A stretch of 40,956 nt of DNA from Acidobacteriaceae bacterium (GTDB taxonomy: Bacteria > Acidobacteriota > Terriglobia > Terriglobales > Acidobacteriaceae): contig PMSQ01000142.1 of NCBI GenBank assembly GCA_003168355.1, positions 1 through 40,956 of the forward strand, in the 5' to 3' direction. Numbering within the stretch: the stretch's first letter is position 1; each line of letters opens with the position of its first letter. The notes beneath the pieces were generated by a model that did not search any database, had not been told where the DNA came from, and was given only the letters and a program-made list of their open reading frames with translations. Shown one piece after another: positions 25,178-34,285 of this stretch. The position numbers and the translations under genes are program-made.

Positions 25178-26452
25178 ATGAAAAGAATTATTTCGATGCT
25201 GTGCGTGATGATGTTGGTTGTTGCATTCGCCGCTGCGCAAAGCATAACCGGCGCGGCCGGCACGGAGCTTTCCCCGGCGGAGCAGAGCATGGCAGAAGCC
25301 CGCAAAGCGATTCGTGATAGGCCGAAGGAATATGCGGGCTACAACCTGCTCGCGACTGCGCTAATTCGCCGTGCACAAGAGACTTTCGATGTTACCTTCT
25401 ACGCTCAGGCAGAAGAAGCGGTCAAGAAATCATTGGCGCTATCCCCGGACAATTTCGAGACCGAGAAGATACAGGTTTCGGTCCTTCTGGGCGAACACGA
25501 GTATCCCGCTGCGCTGGAGGAAGCCCAAGCATTAAACAAAAGAGTGCCCGATGATCTCCTGATCTACGGCTTATTGACGGATGCGGACGCCGAGCTCGGC
25601 AACTACAAGGATGCGGAGGATTCGGCAACGTGGATGCTCAATCTGCGCCGCGGCAATCGGCCTGCCTACATTCGGGCAGCCCATCTGCGCGAGCTCTTCG
25701 GAGACGCGGAGGGCGCCTATGAAATGATGGAACTGGCTTTTCAGTCGACGATCCCGACCGAGACCGAAGAACGTGCCCGCCTGCTCACGCAGATGGGCCG
25801 TTTTCGGTTGGCTTCCGGCAATGCCGATGCAGCAGAAAAACTCTTCCTGAAGGCATTGACATCTTTTCCAAACTATCCCTCCGCGCTGGGAAATCTAGCC
25901 CAGCTTCGTATCATCCAGAAGCGTTACGCGGAAGCGATAGTCCTCTTACGGCAACGCTATGAGAGCGCACCACGCGCCGAGAATCTCTATGATCTGGCCG
26001 AGGCCCTGCAGTTGGCGAGCCGCGACAGCGAAGCCAAAAAGGCATTTACTGACTTCGAAACTAAATCACTGGCGGAGTCAGTCCGTAAGGATAATTCCAA
26101 CCGGGAACTAATCTTCTACTATGCTGATTACGCTCGCCAGCCGGCCAAGGCGCTGGATGTGGCAAAGCAGGAGTACGCGTGGCGTCATGACGTATACACG
26201 CTGGATGCTTACGCCTGGGCATTGCACGTCAATGGTCAGGACGTAGAGGCTCGCCGGCAGATCGAGACCGCTTTGGCGGTCGGAATCCGCGATTCCAAAA
26301 TCTTCGCGCACGCTGGCGAGATCGCTCTAAAGCTGGGCGACCGGGCCGGGGCACAGAACTATTTGCAGGAAGCGGTGTCGCTGCACGCGATCGGATCGGA
26401 ACATGCGCAGCTCGTCCTGGCCCAGATCCCGGTGCCGGGTAGGAAACGTTAG
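25178..26452 (+). CDS. Secreted TPR protein B (paralogue of TPR protein A)
   Basis: A 424-residue exported protein. Signal peptide MKRIISMLCVMMLVVAFAAA; the start has GAGG 6 bp upstream, whereas the open frame extends 19 codons more. TPR-like repeats fill the mature chain. It mirrors the protein encoded at 19477: YAGYNLLATALIRRAQETFD, LGEHEYPAALEEAQ, NRELIFYYADYARQPAKALD and RHDVYTLDAYAWALHVNGQ align with equivalent blocks there in the same order. Duplication around the transporter/DUF4331 pair suggests that each TPR protein serves a different partner. It is followed by the TonB-dependent receptor after 24 bp. Confidence 0.88.
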   Translation: MKRIISMLCVMMLVVAFAAAQSITGAAGTELSPAEQSMAEARKAIRDRPKEYAGYNLLATALIRRAQETFDVTFYAQAEEAVKKSLALSPDNFETEKIQVSVLLGEHEYPAALEEAQALNKRVPDDLLIYGLLTDADAELGNYKDAEDSATWMLNLRRGNRPAYIRAAHLRELFGDAEGAYEMMELAFQSTIPTETEERARLLTQMGRFRLASGNADAAEKLFLKALTSFPNYPSALGNLAQLRIIQKRYAEAIVLLRQRYESAPRAENLYDLAEALQLASRDSEAKKAFTDFETKSLAESVRKDNSNRELIFYYADYARQPAKALDVAKQEYAWRHDVYTLDAYAWALHVNGQDVEARRQIETALAVGIRDSKIFAHAGEIALKLGDRAGAQNYLQEAVSLHAIGSEHAQLVLAQIPVPGRKR

Positions 26453-26476
26453 AAGAGGGGCAGTGCCAAGGCGGAA

Positions 26477-28783
26477 ATGCTTTTACACGGAAAAAATCTG
26501 GCAATTCTTGTCTTGTTGCTGACTGGTCTCTCTCTTCCTCTTCTTGGCCAGGAGATCGCGTTGCGGGGCCGAGTCACCGACCCTCAGGGAAACGGGCTGC
26601 CCAAGGCTTCGGTTCAGCTCATCCGTCGCGGTTCCGATGGAAAAGGTCAGGCTCTGGGCCAAGCCACTTCTGGACCCGACGGCCACTTCGAGATCAGAGC
26701 GCCATCCGCCGGTGACTTTGACATCAGGGTTGACGCCGAGGGATTTCGAGACGTCATAGTTCCCCAGAACATTCATCCCAGGGGAAATCCCGAGATTACA
26801 GTCCGAATGAGTCAGATTTCCTCCCGCTTGGAGACCGTCACGGTTACCGCGGATATAAACGGCACGGATGTGCTCGCTCCTGACCCGGCGGAGAAGGTGT
26901 TTGTCCGCGAGAATCTCCTGGACGCGAATCCCGGGCGGCCAGGCGCGCCAGTGTCGATTCCGGGATACCCCATCGAAACCGCCTCCAGCGGGATCAAAGC
27001 GCCGCAGTACTTTGCGCCAGGTGTTGCGGGAGACCATGGCGAACCCATTGCGCAATACATCGCCGTGGCCAGCTATCTCGTGCCTAACAACTTGTCGGCT
27101 AATGCCCACGGCAATGGCTATTCCGATCCCAACATATTTATTCCAGAGGTTTTGGAAAGCGTCCAGGTCGATGGCGGAGCATTCAACGTTCGGGAAGGGA
27201 ATCATTCGGTCAATCTGGCGGCAACGTACGGACTCCGGTCTCGCCTCGATCCGTTCATTACCATTACCGGAGATTATCGAGACATCGACGTGGTGTCGGG
27301 ACTTAGTCCCACGCCTGAATCGTGGTTGGCGATCGCAGCCTCCTATGGCAACGGATTCCTGGATCGGCTGGAACACCGCCAACAGTATAAATTCAACGGC
27401 GAGCGAGTGTTTCAAGCCGGCGATCATCGGCTTACGCTATTTGGAGTTGGGTACTACGGTTTTTCCTACGTTCCGGGTCTCGTCCCTCTCTTTGCGCTTA
27501 ATTCCGCCGACGCCGATTTCCCTAATTATGGAGACACGATCGACCCACGGCAGAAAGACCAGACCCATACCGGGCTCATAGCCTTGAACGATGTGTGGCA
27601 GCTTAGCAGCAGCCAGCAATTGCATCTCTCCGGCTTTTTTCGGACTTACAATCTCTCTTTGTTTTCGGATTTTGGACAGGGCCTGATTCGCCAGAGTGAG
27701 TTTCGCACCGTGGCGGGCGGCAGCGGGAACTATGTGAACAAGATTGCCGAGTATTGTTCTTTGCTGGCGGGGCTCGACTACGAGCGCGAAGCGCCGCGAC
27801 GTGATGATCTCGACCACTATGGATTCTTCAATCCCAGCACCCCCGCCTTCTACGGTCCTTTTGTTCCCGTAGACGGGAACAACGTCACAGTAGGGTCGGT
27901 GACGCCCTACATTGCCGCCGAAGGCGGCCTGGCCCGCTACTTTCGCTACTATCTCGGCTGGCGCCGCGATGAAATTAACGTTGACAACGAGGATCTGCTG
28001 CAGTCGCAGAATTCCTTTCAAAAATGGGTGGGCGTGAATTCACCCAAGGCTACGGTCTCTTTTCTTCCCACTCCATCCTGGTATGTTCCTCTCGTCTCAC
28101 TCAGCTTTGGCCAGGCCTTTTTTACCGAAGACCCTCGGATCGGCACCGGGACTGCCGTGGGCACTCCGGTGGCCACGTCGCATTCTTATCAAGTCGTCGC
28201 CAGCAAGACGCTTCACAACACTGATCTGCGGTTTACGCTGGGTCACGTAACCAGCAGCGCGGAACTGGCAAAGATTGACCCAGATACCGGATTGCAGTTT
28301 AACGAAGGGCCCAGCCGCCTTCGCTTCATGACGGTCGCGTTGCGGCAAGACTTCCGCTACGGATCGCTTCTGGCAACTTTTTCAAAGGCTGATTCCCGGG
28401 ACCTGGATTCGGGAGAGCCCACACCAGAAGCGCCACGAACCATCTTTGACCTGCTGGGAACGATTCAGAAGCTTCCGTTTCGTCTGCAAGCGCGAGGGGA
28501 ATTCGAATATGTGGGGACGAAGCCTCTGGGCACGGGATGCCTGCCCGACTTGAATGCGGAATGCACGGGAACTCCGGTAAAGGAGTTTCGGGGCGCTGTA
28601 ATGCGGCCCTTTATGAACGGACGCCTCGCTGCAGGCGTAAATTTCCTCATCGCTCGCGGCTATACCGGGCAGACAACAGAAAATTTCTTCCCCTCCGATA
28701 TTCAGGGAGTTGTAGGAGTACGCATACCATCCTACGCAAGCCTAAGTTTCACCTATCGGTTTCGCCGATCCGTTGGCCCCTGA
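26477..28783 (+). CDS. TonB-dependent receptor with CarboxypepD_reg-like N-terminal domain
   Basis: A 768-residue outer-membrane protein. Signal peptide 1-24 (LAILVLLLTGLSLPLLGQ). A carboxypeptidase-regulatory-like beta-sandwich follows at about 27-110 (LRGRVTDPQGNGLPKASVQL). Next come a divergent plug (about 115-260; LETVTVTADINGTD, VLESVQVDGGAFNVREG) and a beta-barrel ending SYASLSFTYRFRRSVGP. The plug lacks many textbook TonB-receptor signatures, and the barrel is short compared with the approximately 1100-residue OmpA-like receptors common in Acidobacteriota. Cargo is not evident. As the last gene of the TPR/NicO/DUF4331 locus it could import a metal complex for the inner-membrane transporter, which is inference. 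Confidence 0.85.
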   Translation: MLLHGKNLAILVLLLTGLSLPLLGQEIALRGRVTDPQGNGLPKASVQLIRRGSDGKGQALGQATSGPDGHFEIRAPSAGDFDIRVDAEGFRDVIVPQNIHPRGNPEITVRMSQISSRLETVTVTADINGTDVLAPDPAEKVFVRENLLDANPGRPGAPVSIPGYPIETASSGIKAPQYFAPGVAGDHGEPIAQYIAVASYLVPNNLSANAHGNGYSDPNIFIPEVLESVQVDGGAFNVREGNHSVNLAATYGLRSRLDPFITITGDYRDIDVVSGLSPTPESWLAIAASYGNGFLDRLEHRQQYKFNGERVFQAGDHRLTLFGVGYYGFSYVPGLVPLFALNSADADFPNYGDTIDPRQKDQTHTGLIALNDVWQLSSSQQLHLSGFFRTYNLSLFSDFGQGLIRQSEFRTVAGGSGNYVNKIAEYCSLLAGLDYEREAPRRDDLDHYGFFNPSTPAFYGPFVPVDGNNVTVGSVTPYIAAEGGLARYFRYYLGWRRDEINVDNEDLLQSQNSFQKWVGVNSPKATVSFLPTPSWYVPLVSLSFGQAFFTEDPRIGTGTAVGTPVATSHSYQVVASKTLHNTDLRFTLGHVTSSAELAKIDPDTGLQFNEGPSRLRFMTVALRQDFRYGSLLATFSKADSRDLDSGEPTPEAPRTIFDLLGTIQKLPFRLQARGEFEYVGTKPLGTGCLPDLNAECTGTPVKEFRGAVMRPFMNGRLAAGVNFLIARGYTGQTTENFFPSDIQGVVGVRIPSYASLSFTYRFRRSVGP

Positions 28784-28925
28784 CCGTAACGGCTGGATGA
28801 GAGTTGGTGAGCTGAACAATTCTCAGCGGACGCGGCAAAGCTGACGATCCATCGGCCGTTCGCACGGGAAAGGCCGAGGTCCCGAGGCATCAGGTCATCT
28901 CTATCGAAAGGCCTAAATTCGTAAA

Positions 28926-29207
28926 TCAGCTAACACTAGAACGCCGCGAGCGCCGCAGATTACCGAAGTCTTTCGTTTGATACCGGGGTATGGTGGGTAT
29001 ATTTCCCAACAAAGCTCTTGCGTGGGTAATCACGGAATCGCTATTGAGTCCGCGAGGTTGTCGAGTCGGCCGGCCCTGTGCAAAGGCTTCCACTTGGCGC
29101 TCGAGCTTCATGCTGGCGCACTCCGGACACCTGGGCCTCTGCGGGCCCAGGACAAGACGCTCAAAGCGATGGTGGCACTTCTGGCACACATATTCAAAAA
29201 TCGGCAT
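28926..29207 (-). CDS. FmdB-type zinc ribbon protein
   Basis: A 93-residue protein beginning MPIFEYVCQKCHHRFERLVL with a second knuckle RCPECAS, giving the Cys-x2-Cys...Cys-x2-Cys zinc ribbon of the FmdB/CxxC family (putative regulatory proteins). The C-terminal about 50 residues are basic and disordered. GAGGTG lies 8 bp before the ATG. It begins 7 bp after the stop of the secreted hypothetical gene, so the two are likely one operon. Function of the family is not established; it often accompanies metal- or C1-metabolism genes. Confidence 0.85.
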   Translation of the reverse strand: MPIFEYVCQKCHHRFERLVLGPQRPRCPECASMKLERQVEAFAQGRPTRQPRGLNSDSVITHARALLGNIPTIPRYQTKDFGNLRRSRRSSVS

Positions 29208-29214
29208 GGTGATT

Positions 29215-30243
29215 TCACCTCGATGAAATCGCGACGACGGCAGATTGATCGCCTGCCAAGGCGGCGTGAAACTGGCTGTCGTTGAGGTTCAGAGAACTAT
29301 TGAGCTGCCGCAGCGTCTTAAAAAGGTAATAGGGGGTCTGAGTCATATTATGCTTGGTCATGATCGGGTCACTCAAACTCCATGTCAATTTCTGCAGCTT
29401 GATAGTTTCAGTGCAAGGCATTCCTCCCCTCCACGTGAGCACGCCGGTCTCATTAAGGCTGCTCACGAGCTGGTTGAGGTAGACGGCGTTGTTGAGATAA
29501 GGAACGGTATACAGCAGGGTGTTCTCTTCTGCCCGTCGCTCCCAAGTTTTTAGTACTTCCAAGGCCCGGTTATAAGGCCCGGCCGTCACTTCCAGGCGCA
29601 GCATAGCTCCGGAATCGCCGACAGGTTCATTATCAAATTGCCTGCGAATCTTCGCTGGGATCACTCCAATGATTGGGTGGCGCTCGAGGCGATTGACCAC
29701 AGGGTACACGCCAAAGGCATTCCTCTGCGTGTTGACGCCATCGGTCTTGATCAGCATCGCAAAGCCAGCAGCGCCGAAGCCCGGGTCACCCTTGCCGGCA
29801 GCGAGGACCACAAAATAGCGCTGAGGATCAACTCTGGCCCATCGGGTAAGCGCAGCGCCAGGGTTCCCATCCCCGGCCGTAACAAAAAGTCCGTCGTCAA
29901 ATGTCTTGATCTGCAACGTGGTATTCACAGAGAACCGGCCACTTTTGTCGATGGGGGTTACGATTATGGCCTTGGGTATTTTCGGATCGTCAAGCCTGTA
30001 TGTGGATTTGCCTGTTGCCTGCCACTCGGAACCTTTGTTTGAACCGCTGCGGGAAAGTTCCGTCGCAATTCCGTTGGATCCAAAACGCTCCCGCGTTGGA
30101 TTCATTTCACCGTCCGTGGACGATTGCCAAGTACCGGCAATGTTGAACTGGCAGGCCTTCTGCTGTTCCTGACCGACAAAGGCACTTGGGAACACGCCCA
30201 GAAAAAGAAGAACCAACGAAAACAGGAAGGTAAGCCGCTTCAT
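29215..30243 (-). CDS. Secreted hypothetical protein
   Basis: A 342-residue exported protein that I do not recognise. The start ATG 30243 has AAGGAG 7 bp upstream and a signal peptide (LTFLFSLVLLFLGVFPSAFVGQ). The mature part starts with CQFNIAGTWQSST, a beginning seen in small beta-barrel or lipocalin-like proteins. It then has a predicted mostly beta region up to about 230 and a helical C-terminal part with KTWERRAEENTLLYTVPYLN. Two cysteines (in ACQF and MPCTE) could form a disulphide. It is co-directional with FmdB (7-bp gap) and follows the SCO1 gene after 320 bp. Confidence 0.8.
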   Translation of the reverse strand: MKRLTFLFSLVLLFLGVFPSAFVGQEQQKACQFNIAGTWQSSTDGEMNPTRERFGSNGIATELSRSGSNKGSEWQATGKSTYRLDDPKIPKAIIVTPIDKSGRFSVNTTLQIKTFDDGLFVTAGDGNPGAALTRWARVDPQRYFVVLAAGKGDPGFGAAGFAMLIKTDGVNTQRNAFGVYPVVNRLERHPIIGVIPAKIRRQFDNEPVGDSGAMLRLEVTAGPYNRALEVLKTWERRAEENTLLYTVPYLNNAVYLNQLVSSLNETGVLTWRGGMPCTETIKLQKLTWSLSDPIMTKHNMTQTPYYLFKTLRQLNSSLNLNDSQFHAALAGDQSAVVAISSR

Positions 30244-30454
30244 GGGAGACTCCTTGGAACCGGACGACCTAATTAAAAATCTTCGCAAAATCTCAGTTGA
30301 AAGAACTGCGCCGTCTAAGATCAGGCGCAATATGAGTCACGTCAAAACCGTCGAGGACAAGAACGTTTTCTTGCGAGTAATTGTCCGCAGCCGCAAAAGG
30401 CTGGGAATAAGGTCTCTTTTCGGCAACCCCTTATCCCCAGCCTGTTGCCGGAAA

Positions 30455-30481
30455 TGGGAGCCGGCTTGCGCACGGCTCCCA
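30455..30481 (-). terminator. Strong hairpin downstream of the SCO1 gene
   Basis: TGGGAGCCG (30455-30463) and CGGCTCCCA (30473-30481) form a perfect 9-bp stem with a 9-base loop, 83 bp past the SCO1 stop on its strand. No T-run follows, so it may be a Rho-linked or stabilising structure. The rest of the 320-bp gap (30244-30563) holds no supportable gene. Confidence 0.5.
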
Positions 30482-30563
30482 CCTCCGGAAGTACAACTTG
30501 CTGCTAATCGACCCGCCGACGCATTGCCCAGCAATCCGGCGAGCCCGAAACCCAGCCTTTCTC

Positions 30564-31301
30564 CTACGCCCCTGCGTGAAATAGCGTTTGGAGTTTTTTC
30601 ATCCCGTCCGGGTTCTCGTATTTTGCTGTGATCTCCGGCCAGCCGTGGGCGCGCTTGAACTCGGCCCGCTTCGGCGCAGATATCACACTTTCCTTGTCGA
30701 TCGCCGCCTGCAGTTCGGCATTCTCGCGAACCCTTACTGCAAAGGGTTTGGTTGGCTCAACCCAGGAAACGGCCTCCCTGATCAGACGCGGCGGATCGGG
30801 CAAGACCCAGGATGTCCAGCGGCTGTTGTTATCGTTGATAATGCGCAGCATCGAGGCATGGATGTCGACCGAGAAATCCAGCAGGGGATCGTCCAAGCGG
30901 AAAAGCTTGAACCGAATGCTGGTAAGGTCGTACTCGCTGCCTGTCAGGAAGAGCCAGCCGGGCCTGGCACCATTGCCTTTGGCGTAGGCCGCCAGCTTGG
31001 CTGGAGTATCTTCGTCTGGCTTCAATGTGAAGGAATACATGAACATGTCGCGGCCCAGATGGTCCCCGAGCAGATCCTGTAGTTTTGTCAGGCAGGCGAT
31101 TGACCTGGGGCAATACTTGTCACAACTTGCGTACATAAAGTTGATGATCGAGATTTTGCCTTTGATCAAGTCGTCATAGAACCGCACCGGTTTGTTTTCA
31201 TGCGTGCGGAACACGCCGTTGCTGTAATAGCCCGGCCCCAAAGAGGCTGCCGGCCGTGACTTGTCTGCTACGTGGCAGGTAAAAAAGTCTCGTCTGTTCA
31301 T
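30564..31301 (-). CDS. SCO1/SenC-like copper chaperone-type protein, without visible export signal
   Basis: A 245-residue thioredoxin-fold protein. The copper motif CDKYC (Cys60, Cys64) in FMYASCDKYCPRS and the distal His148 in DFSVDIHASMLRIINDN are the three copper ligands of SCO proteins. SCO proteins normally sit in the periplasm, anchored by an N-terminal helix, and deliver copper or act as thiol reductases. This one starts MNRRDFFTCHVADKSRPAAS: it begins like a Tat signal (RRDFF) but lacks the hydrophobic stretch. Its ATG overlaps the stop of the multicopper oxidase gene by 4 bp, so the pair is coupled. SCO genes are also commonly linked to methanethiol oxidase, which is encoded about 5 kb away. 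Confidence 0.88.
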   Translation of the reverse strand: MNRRDFFTCHVADKSRPAASLGPGYYSNGVFRTHENKPVRFYDDLIKGKISIINFMYASCDKYCPRSIACLTKLQDLLGDHLGRDMFMYSFTLKPDEDTPAKLAAYAKGNGARPGWLFLTGSEYDLTSIRFKLFRLDDPLLDFSVDIHASMLRIINDNNSRWTSWVLPDPPRLIREAVSWVEPTKPFAVRVRENAELQAAIDKESVISAPKRAEFKRAHGWPEITAKYENPDGMKKLQTLFHAGA

Positions 31302-33370
31302 GCTTTAACTCCTTTCTTGGAGCCCTTTAAGCCGGGGCGATTGAGCTTACTTGTCCCAGGGGGGTTGAGATTGAAAGTGGGTGCCAGCGCGGTTAAGGCC
31401 GGGGTGATGTTCGGCTGTGCACCCGAGTTGACCTGGCCGTTACCCGTGTTAGGCGTCCCATCCGAGTAGACTGGAGACGTGACGGTAGAGCTGGGGCCGG
31501 TGGTGACATCCCAGCGCACCAGCATCAGGCCATCTTCGTGTCCCAGGTTATGGCAGTGGATCATGTACTTGCCAAACCAGTCGCGGAACTGCAAGAAGAT
31601 GAGAACCTCATCGTTGGGCAAGATCGGGTAGACATCCCGCCGGCCCTGTTCCAGCGGCGGAACCCCTTGACTATTTATGGTAATAACACCGGTCGTGGGG
31701 TTGACCGTAATGTTCCTGCGGTCCAGAACACGTCCCTCCTCCAGGTGAATGTGGACAGGATGGGTCCAGCCTGTACCAGGGAACCGGTTCCGGATGAGCC
31801 AAGTTTCTGACGAGCCCTGCTGTACGGTTGCGTCGGCCCGGTTTGGATCAAAGGTTAACCCATTGACATTGAATACCTTTCCCGTCGGGTTTGCCGGATC
31901 GCCTTCCGCGCCGACAACATCGTCGTTGAAGTTCCAAACCCTGGTTCCGAACAGGTTGGCCATAGGTTTGGAGATGTTCGGCAATGTAGTCAGTACCTCC
32001 GGCACCTGGCTTTGATCCGGGGACGGCGGCGGGCCGGTGATGTTAAAGGCCATGACCACGTTGCCAATGTTGACTCCAGGCGCTGGCTCAGGCTCGGGCG
32101 CATTGCCCACAAACTGGGCTGCGACGTTCGTCAGGTACCAGCTTGTACCAGGCGTGGCGTTGGTGAAATCAATGATCACGTCATAACGTTGCGAGACATA
32201 GACCGTGAGGCCTGTCAGGGTTGGAACCGAAGAGGTTGATATTACCTCGACGGGGGAGGGCAGTAGATTGCCGTCCGTGGTCACGACGGTCATCGGTACG
32301 GGGTTGCCGTTGTTGTCAGACAAGTTGAAGGTCCAGATGCGTGCCGGACCGCTGTTGAGGAAGCGGAAACGATATTTGCGCGTTTGCACGTTGAAGTACG
32401 GCTGGATGGCGCCATTGACACAGAACTTGTCAGTTCCGCCGGGAACCGCGTCAGGTGCCGTGGCAAACATCTCGCCGTTGGCGCAAAACAACTTGTCGGT
32501 GAAGTTCAGCGGGATGTCATAGATCCCATAGGGCCCGGGCAGCCGCAGGGCTTGTGGGCCCTGGCCGGGGAACTCGAACCCGGTATCAATGTCATCGTAA
32601 ATCAGGTACATACCGTTGATACCGCGATAGTTGTTGGTGGCAGTGAAGCTGTGCCGGTGGTCGTGATACCAGTAAGTATGCTGCGCTTCGAGTTGATCGC
32701 CTAGGGGCGGGAACTCATTGAAGCCGGCATAGACGTTAGGGTAGTGATGATCTTTGAACAGCCCCGGACTCCAATAATCGCCCGCAAACCCATCGCTCTC
32801 TGAAGCGGTATGTCCATTGTGCAGGTGGGTGGTGTGGTTGTTGTCTCCAAACCCAATATTATCCACGGGCAAATTGTTGTGGAAGCGCACAACAACGGGA
32901 ACGCCATAAATATTCAGGAACGTCGGTCCCGGATAGATCCCGTTGTAGCCCCAACAATACGTCGGCGGAATCTGGGGGTGGAATTGATGCATCGTCGGTT
33001 GAACCGAAACGTTATATTGCAATAAGGGGAAGAACTGGAACCAATCTTGATGATTGGCGCGTGCGGCCTCGCCGTTAGCAGTATCGGCTGCCAGGGTGGG
33101 GAACGGATTCAGGATCGTCGGGATCGCTACTGGTGGAATCGGCAGAGCCTGGACAAAAGGTGTTGTCGCTGGGCTGTTGGTTGGGGCTGGGGCCGCGCAA
33201 TCCGGCGGCTGCGTCGGGATCGGCGGGAGCGATTGCGCCAGCGTCTTTCTCGAAGTCAGCATGGTCACAACACCGGCGGCCGCGCTGGCCTTTAGCATGG
33301 TCCTTCTCGACCAGCCAGAGCCATCTTGAGGCCGAGCGCTCTTTCTGTTTTCTTGCTTTATTTTTGACAT
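31298..33370 (-). CDS. Tat-exported multicopper oxidase (CotA/bilirubin-oxidase-like)
   Basis: A 690-residue protein with a twin-arginine signal SRRTMLKASAAAGVVTML (residues 21-38). All four copper-ligand clusters are visible: THLHNGH (about 181-187), WYHDHRH (234-240), HPVHIHL, and MIHCHNLGHEDGLM near the C-terminus. The last carries the type 1 Cys between His residues and a Met at the axial position. It therefore should be an active laccase-like oxidase reducing O2 to water; substrate (phenol, Mn, Cu(I) or bilirubin-like) is not evident. A Pro-rich linker (about 48-85) and a Thr/Pro/Gly tail are unusual additions. AAGGA lies 7 bp before the ATG. It forms a two-gene operon with the SCO1-like gene, which could metallate it, though the chain is exported by Tat. 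Confidence 0.94.
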   Translation of the reverse strand: MSKIKQENRKSARPQDGSGWSRRTMLKASAAAGVVTMLTSRKTLAQSLPPIPTQPPDCAAPAPTNSPATTPFVQALPIPPVAIPTILNPFPTLAADTANGEAARANHQDWFQFFPLLQYNVSVQPTMHQFHPQIPPTYCWGYNGIYPGPTFLNIYGVPVVVRFHNNLPVDNIGFGDNNHTTHLHNGHTASESDGFAGDYWSPGLFKDHHYPNVYAGFNEFPPLGDQLEAQHTYWYHDHRHSFTATNNYRGINGMYLIYDDIDTGFEFPGQGPQALRLPGPYGIYDIPLNFTDKLFCANGEMFATAPDAVPGGTDKFCVNGAIQPYFNVQTRKYRFRFLNSGPARIWTFNLSDNNGNPVPMTVVTTDGNLLPSPVEVISTSSVPTLTGLTVYVSQRYDVIIDFTNATPGTSWYLTNVAAQFVGNAPEPEPAPGVNIGNVVMAFNITGPPPSPDQSQVPEVLTTLPNISKPMANLFGTRVWNFNDDVVGAEGDPANPTGKVFNVNGLTFDPNRADATVQQGSSETWLIRNRFPGTGWTHPVHIHLEEGRVLDRRNITVNPTTGVITINSQGVPPLEQGRRDVYPILPNDEVLIFLQFRDWFGKYMIHCHNLGHEDGLMLVRWDVTTGPSSTVTSPVYSDGTPNTGNGQVNSGAQPNITPALTALAPTFNLNPPGTSKLNRPGLKGSKKGVKA

Positions 33371-33784
33371 AACACATCCTTTCGGTCGGGAGATACTCCC
33401 CGACCTGTCGTTCGCTGCCTTCGCGATTGTCTCGTCTTAGGCAGCGCCTTCTGAATCGCTGGAGAGCGGAGGTCGATTGGTTTCCTCCACACTTGCGCAC
33501 ACTCATTAAGGAAGCGCCGCCCTATTGCTGCCGACACTAACTAAGCACCTACACCCTGACGTCGCTTACGAGACCCGTTTTGGTCAGGTCACGCCAGTCA
33601 GTTGTGCAACTTTATTGCTCTGCCCCTGAGAAGTACCGCCGAAAACCTGTTCAGCCTAACTTAGGTATGCGAAGCATTGTTGGATTGTTATTACCTATTA
33701 GTCAATCTGATTCTGTTAGCAGAACGTGCTATCTCTTAGCATAAGTTGCTGTGCGACTCTGCCGCGTGCTGGATTGCACTCACA

Positions 33785-33800
33785 TTTCTTTCGAAAGAAA
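33785..33800. promoter_or_regulatory. Perfect 16-bp palindrome TTTCTTTCGAAAGAAA
   Basis: Fully self-complementary, about 415 bp upstream of the multicopper oxidase start. Form and location fit a dimeric regulator operator. The regulator is unknown. Confidence 0.45.
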
Positions 33801-34262
33801 CGAAGTCAGCTTACTGCTGACAATCTGACAATCAACATTGCAGGCGACCTCTGTAACCCACGTTTCAGTCGATAGCAATAAGTCCGTGGCTATACCGTTC
33901 GTAGTTTGAGAAAAAGACAGAAGCAGAGTAGTGGACAAATCAGGATCTCCTCTTACAGTTCCGGCTTTTGGAACACGCGAGCCACTTTTCGGGTCCGTGC
34001 GATAAGAGGAGGCTTCTCGCCAATAAAATCGTATCCGTAACAAACATCTAACGATTCCGACGCACTCCCGGCGCATTCTGTTCTAACTCCGTAACATCGA
34101 ACAGTTTCTTGTAGTGCCGCAAAGAATCCACGCTAAGGTCGGTCGCGGTAGTTTCGGGCACCCCTGCATTTGTCCGGATTTATTTGTGTATTTGCCAAGC
34201 CACGTAGTTTACGGCAGTAACCATACTCTGATAAAAAAGAGTTACGCTCCCCTCAACAAACT

Positions 34263-34285
34263 TACTTTCCCAATTTGGGAAAGTA
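34263..34285. promoter_or_regulatory. Perfect 23-bp palindrome, candidate operator
   Basis: Arms TACTTTCCCAA and TTGGGAAAGTA around a single central T, 367 bp upstream of the AraC-type gene. Eleven-base perfect arms are unlikely by chance in about 40 kb. No T-run or GC-rich stem suggests an operator rather than a terminator. Confidence 0.5.

Noticed and set aside
28784..28925. Search for a terminator between the convergent TonB receptor and FmdB genes
   Set aside because: Only short GC-rich inverted segments; no convincing hairpin with T-run on either strand.
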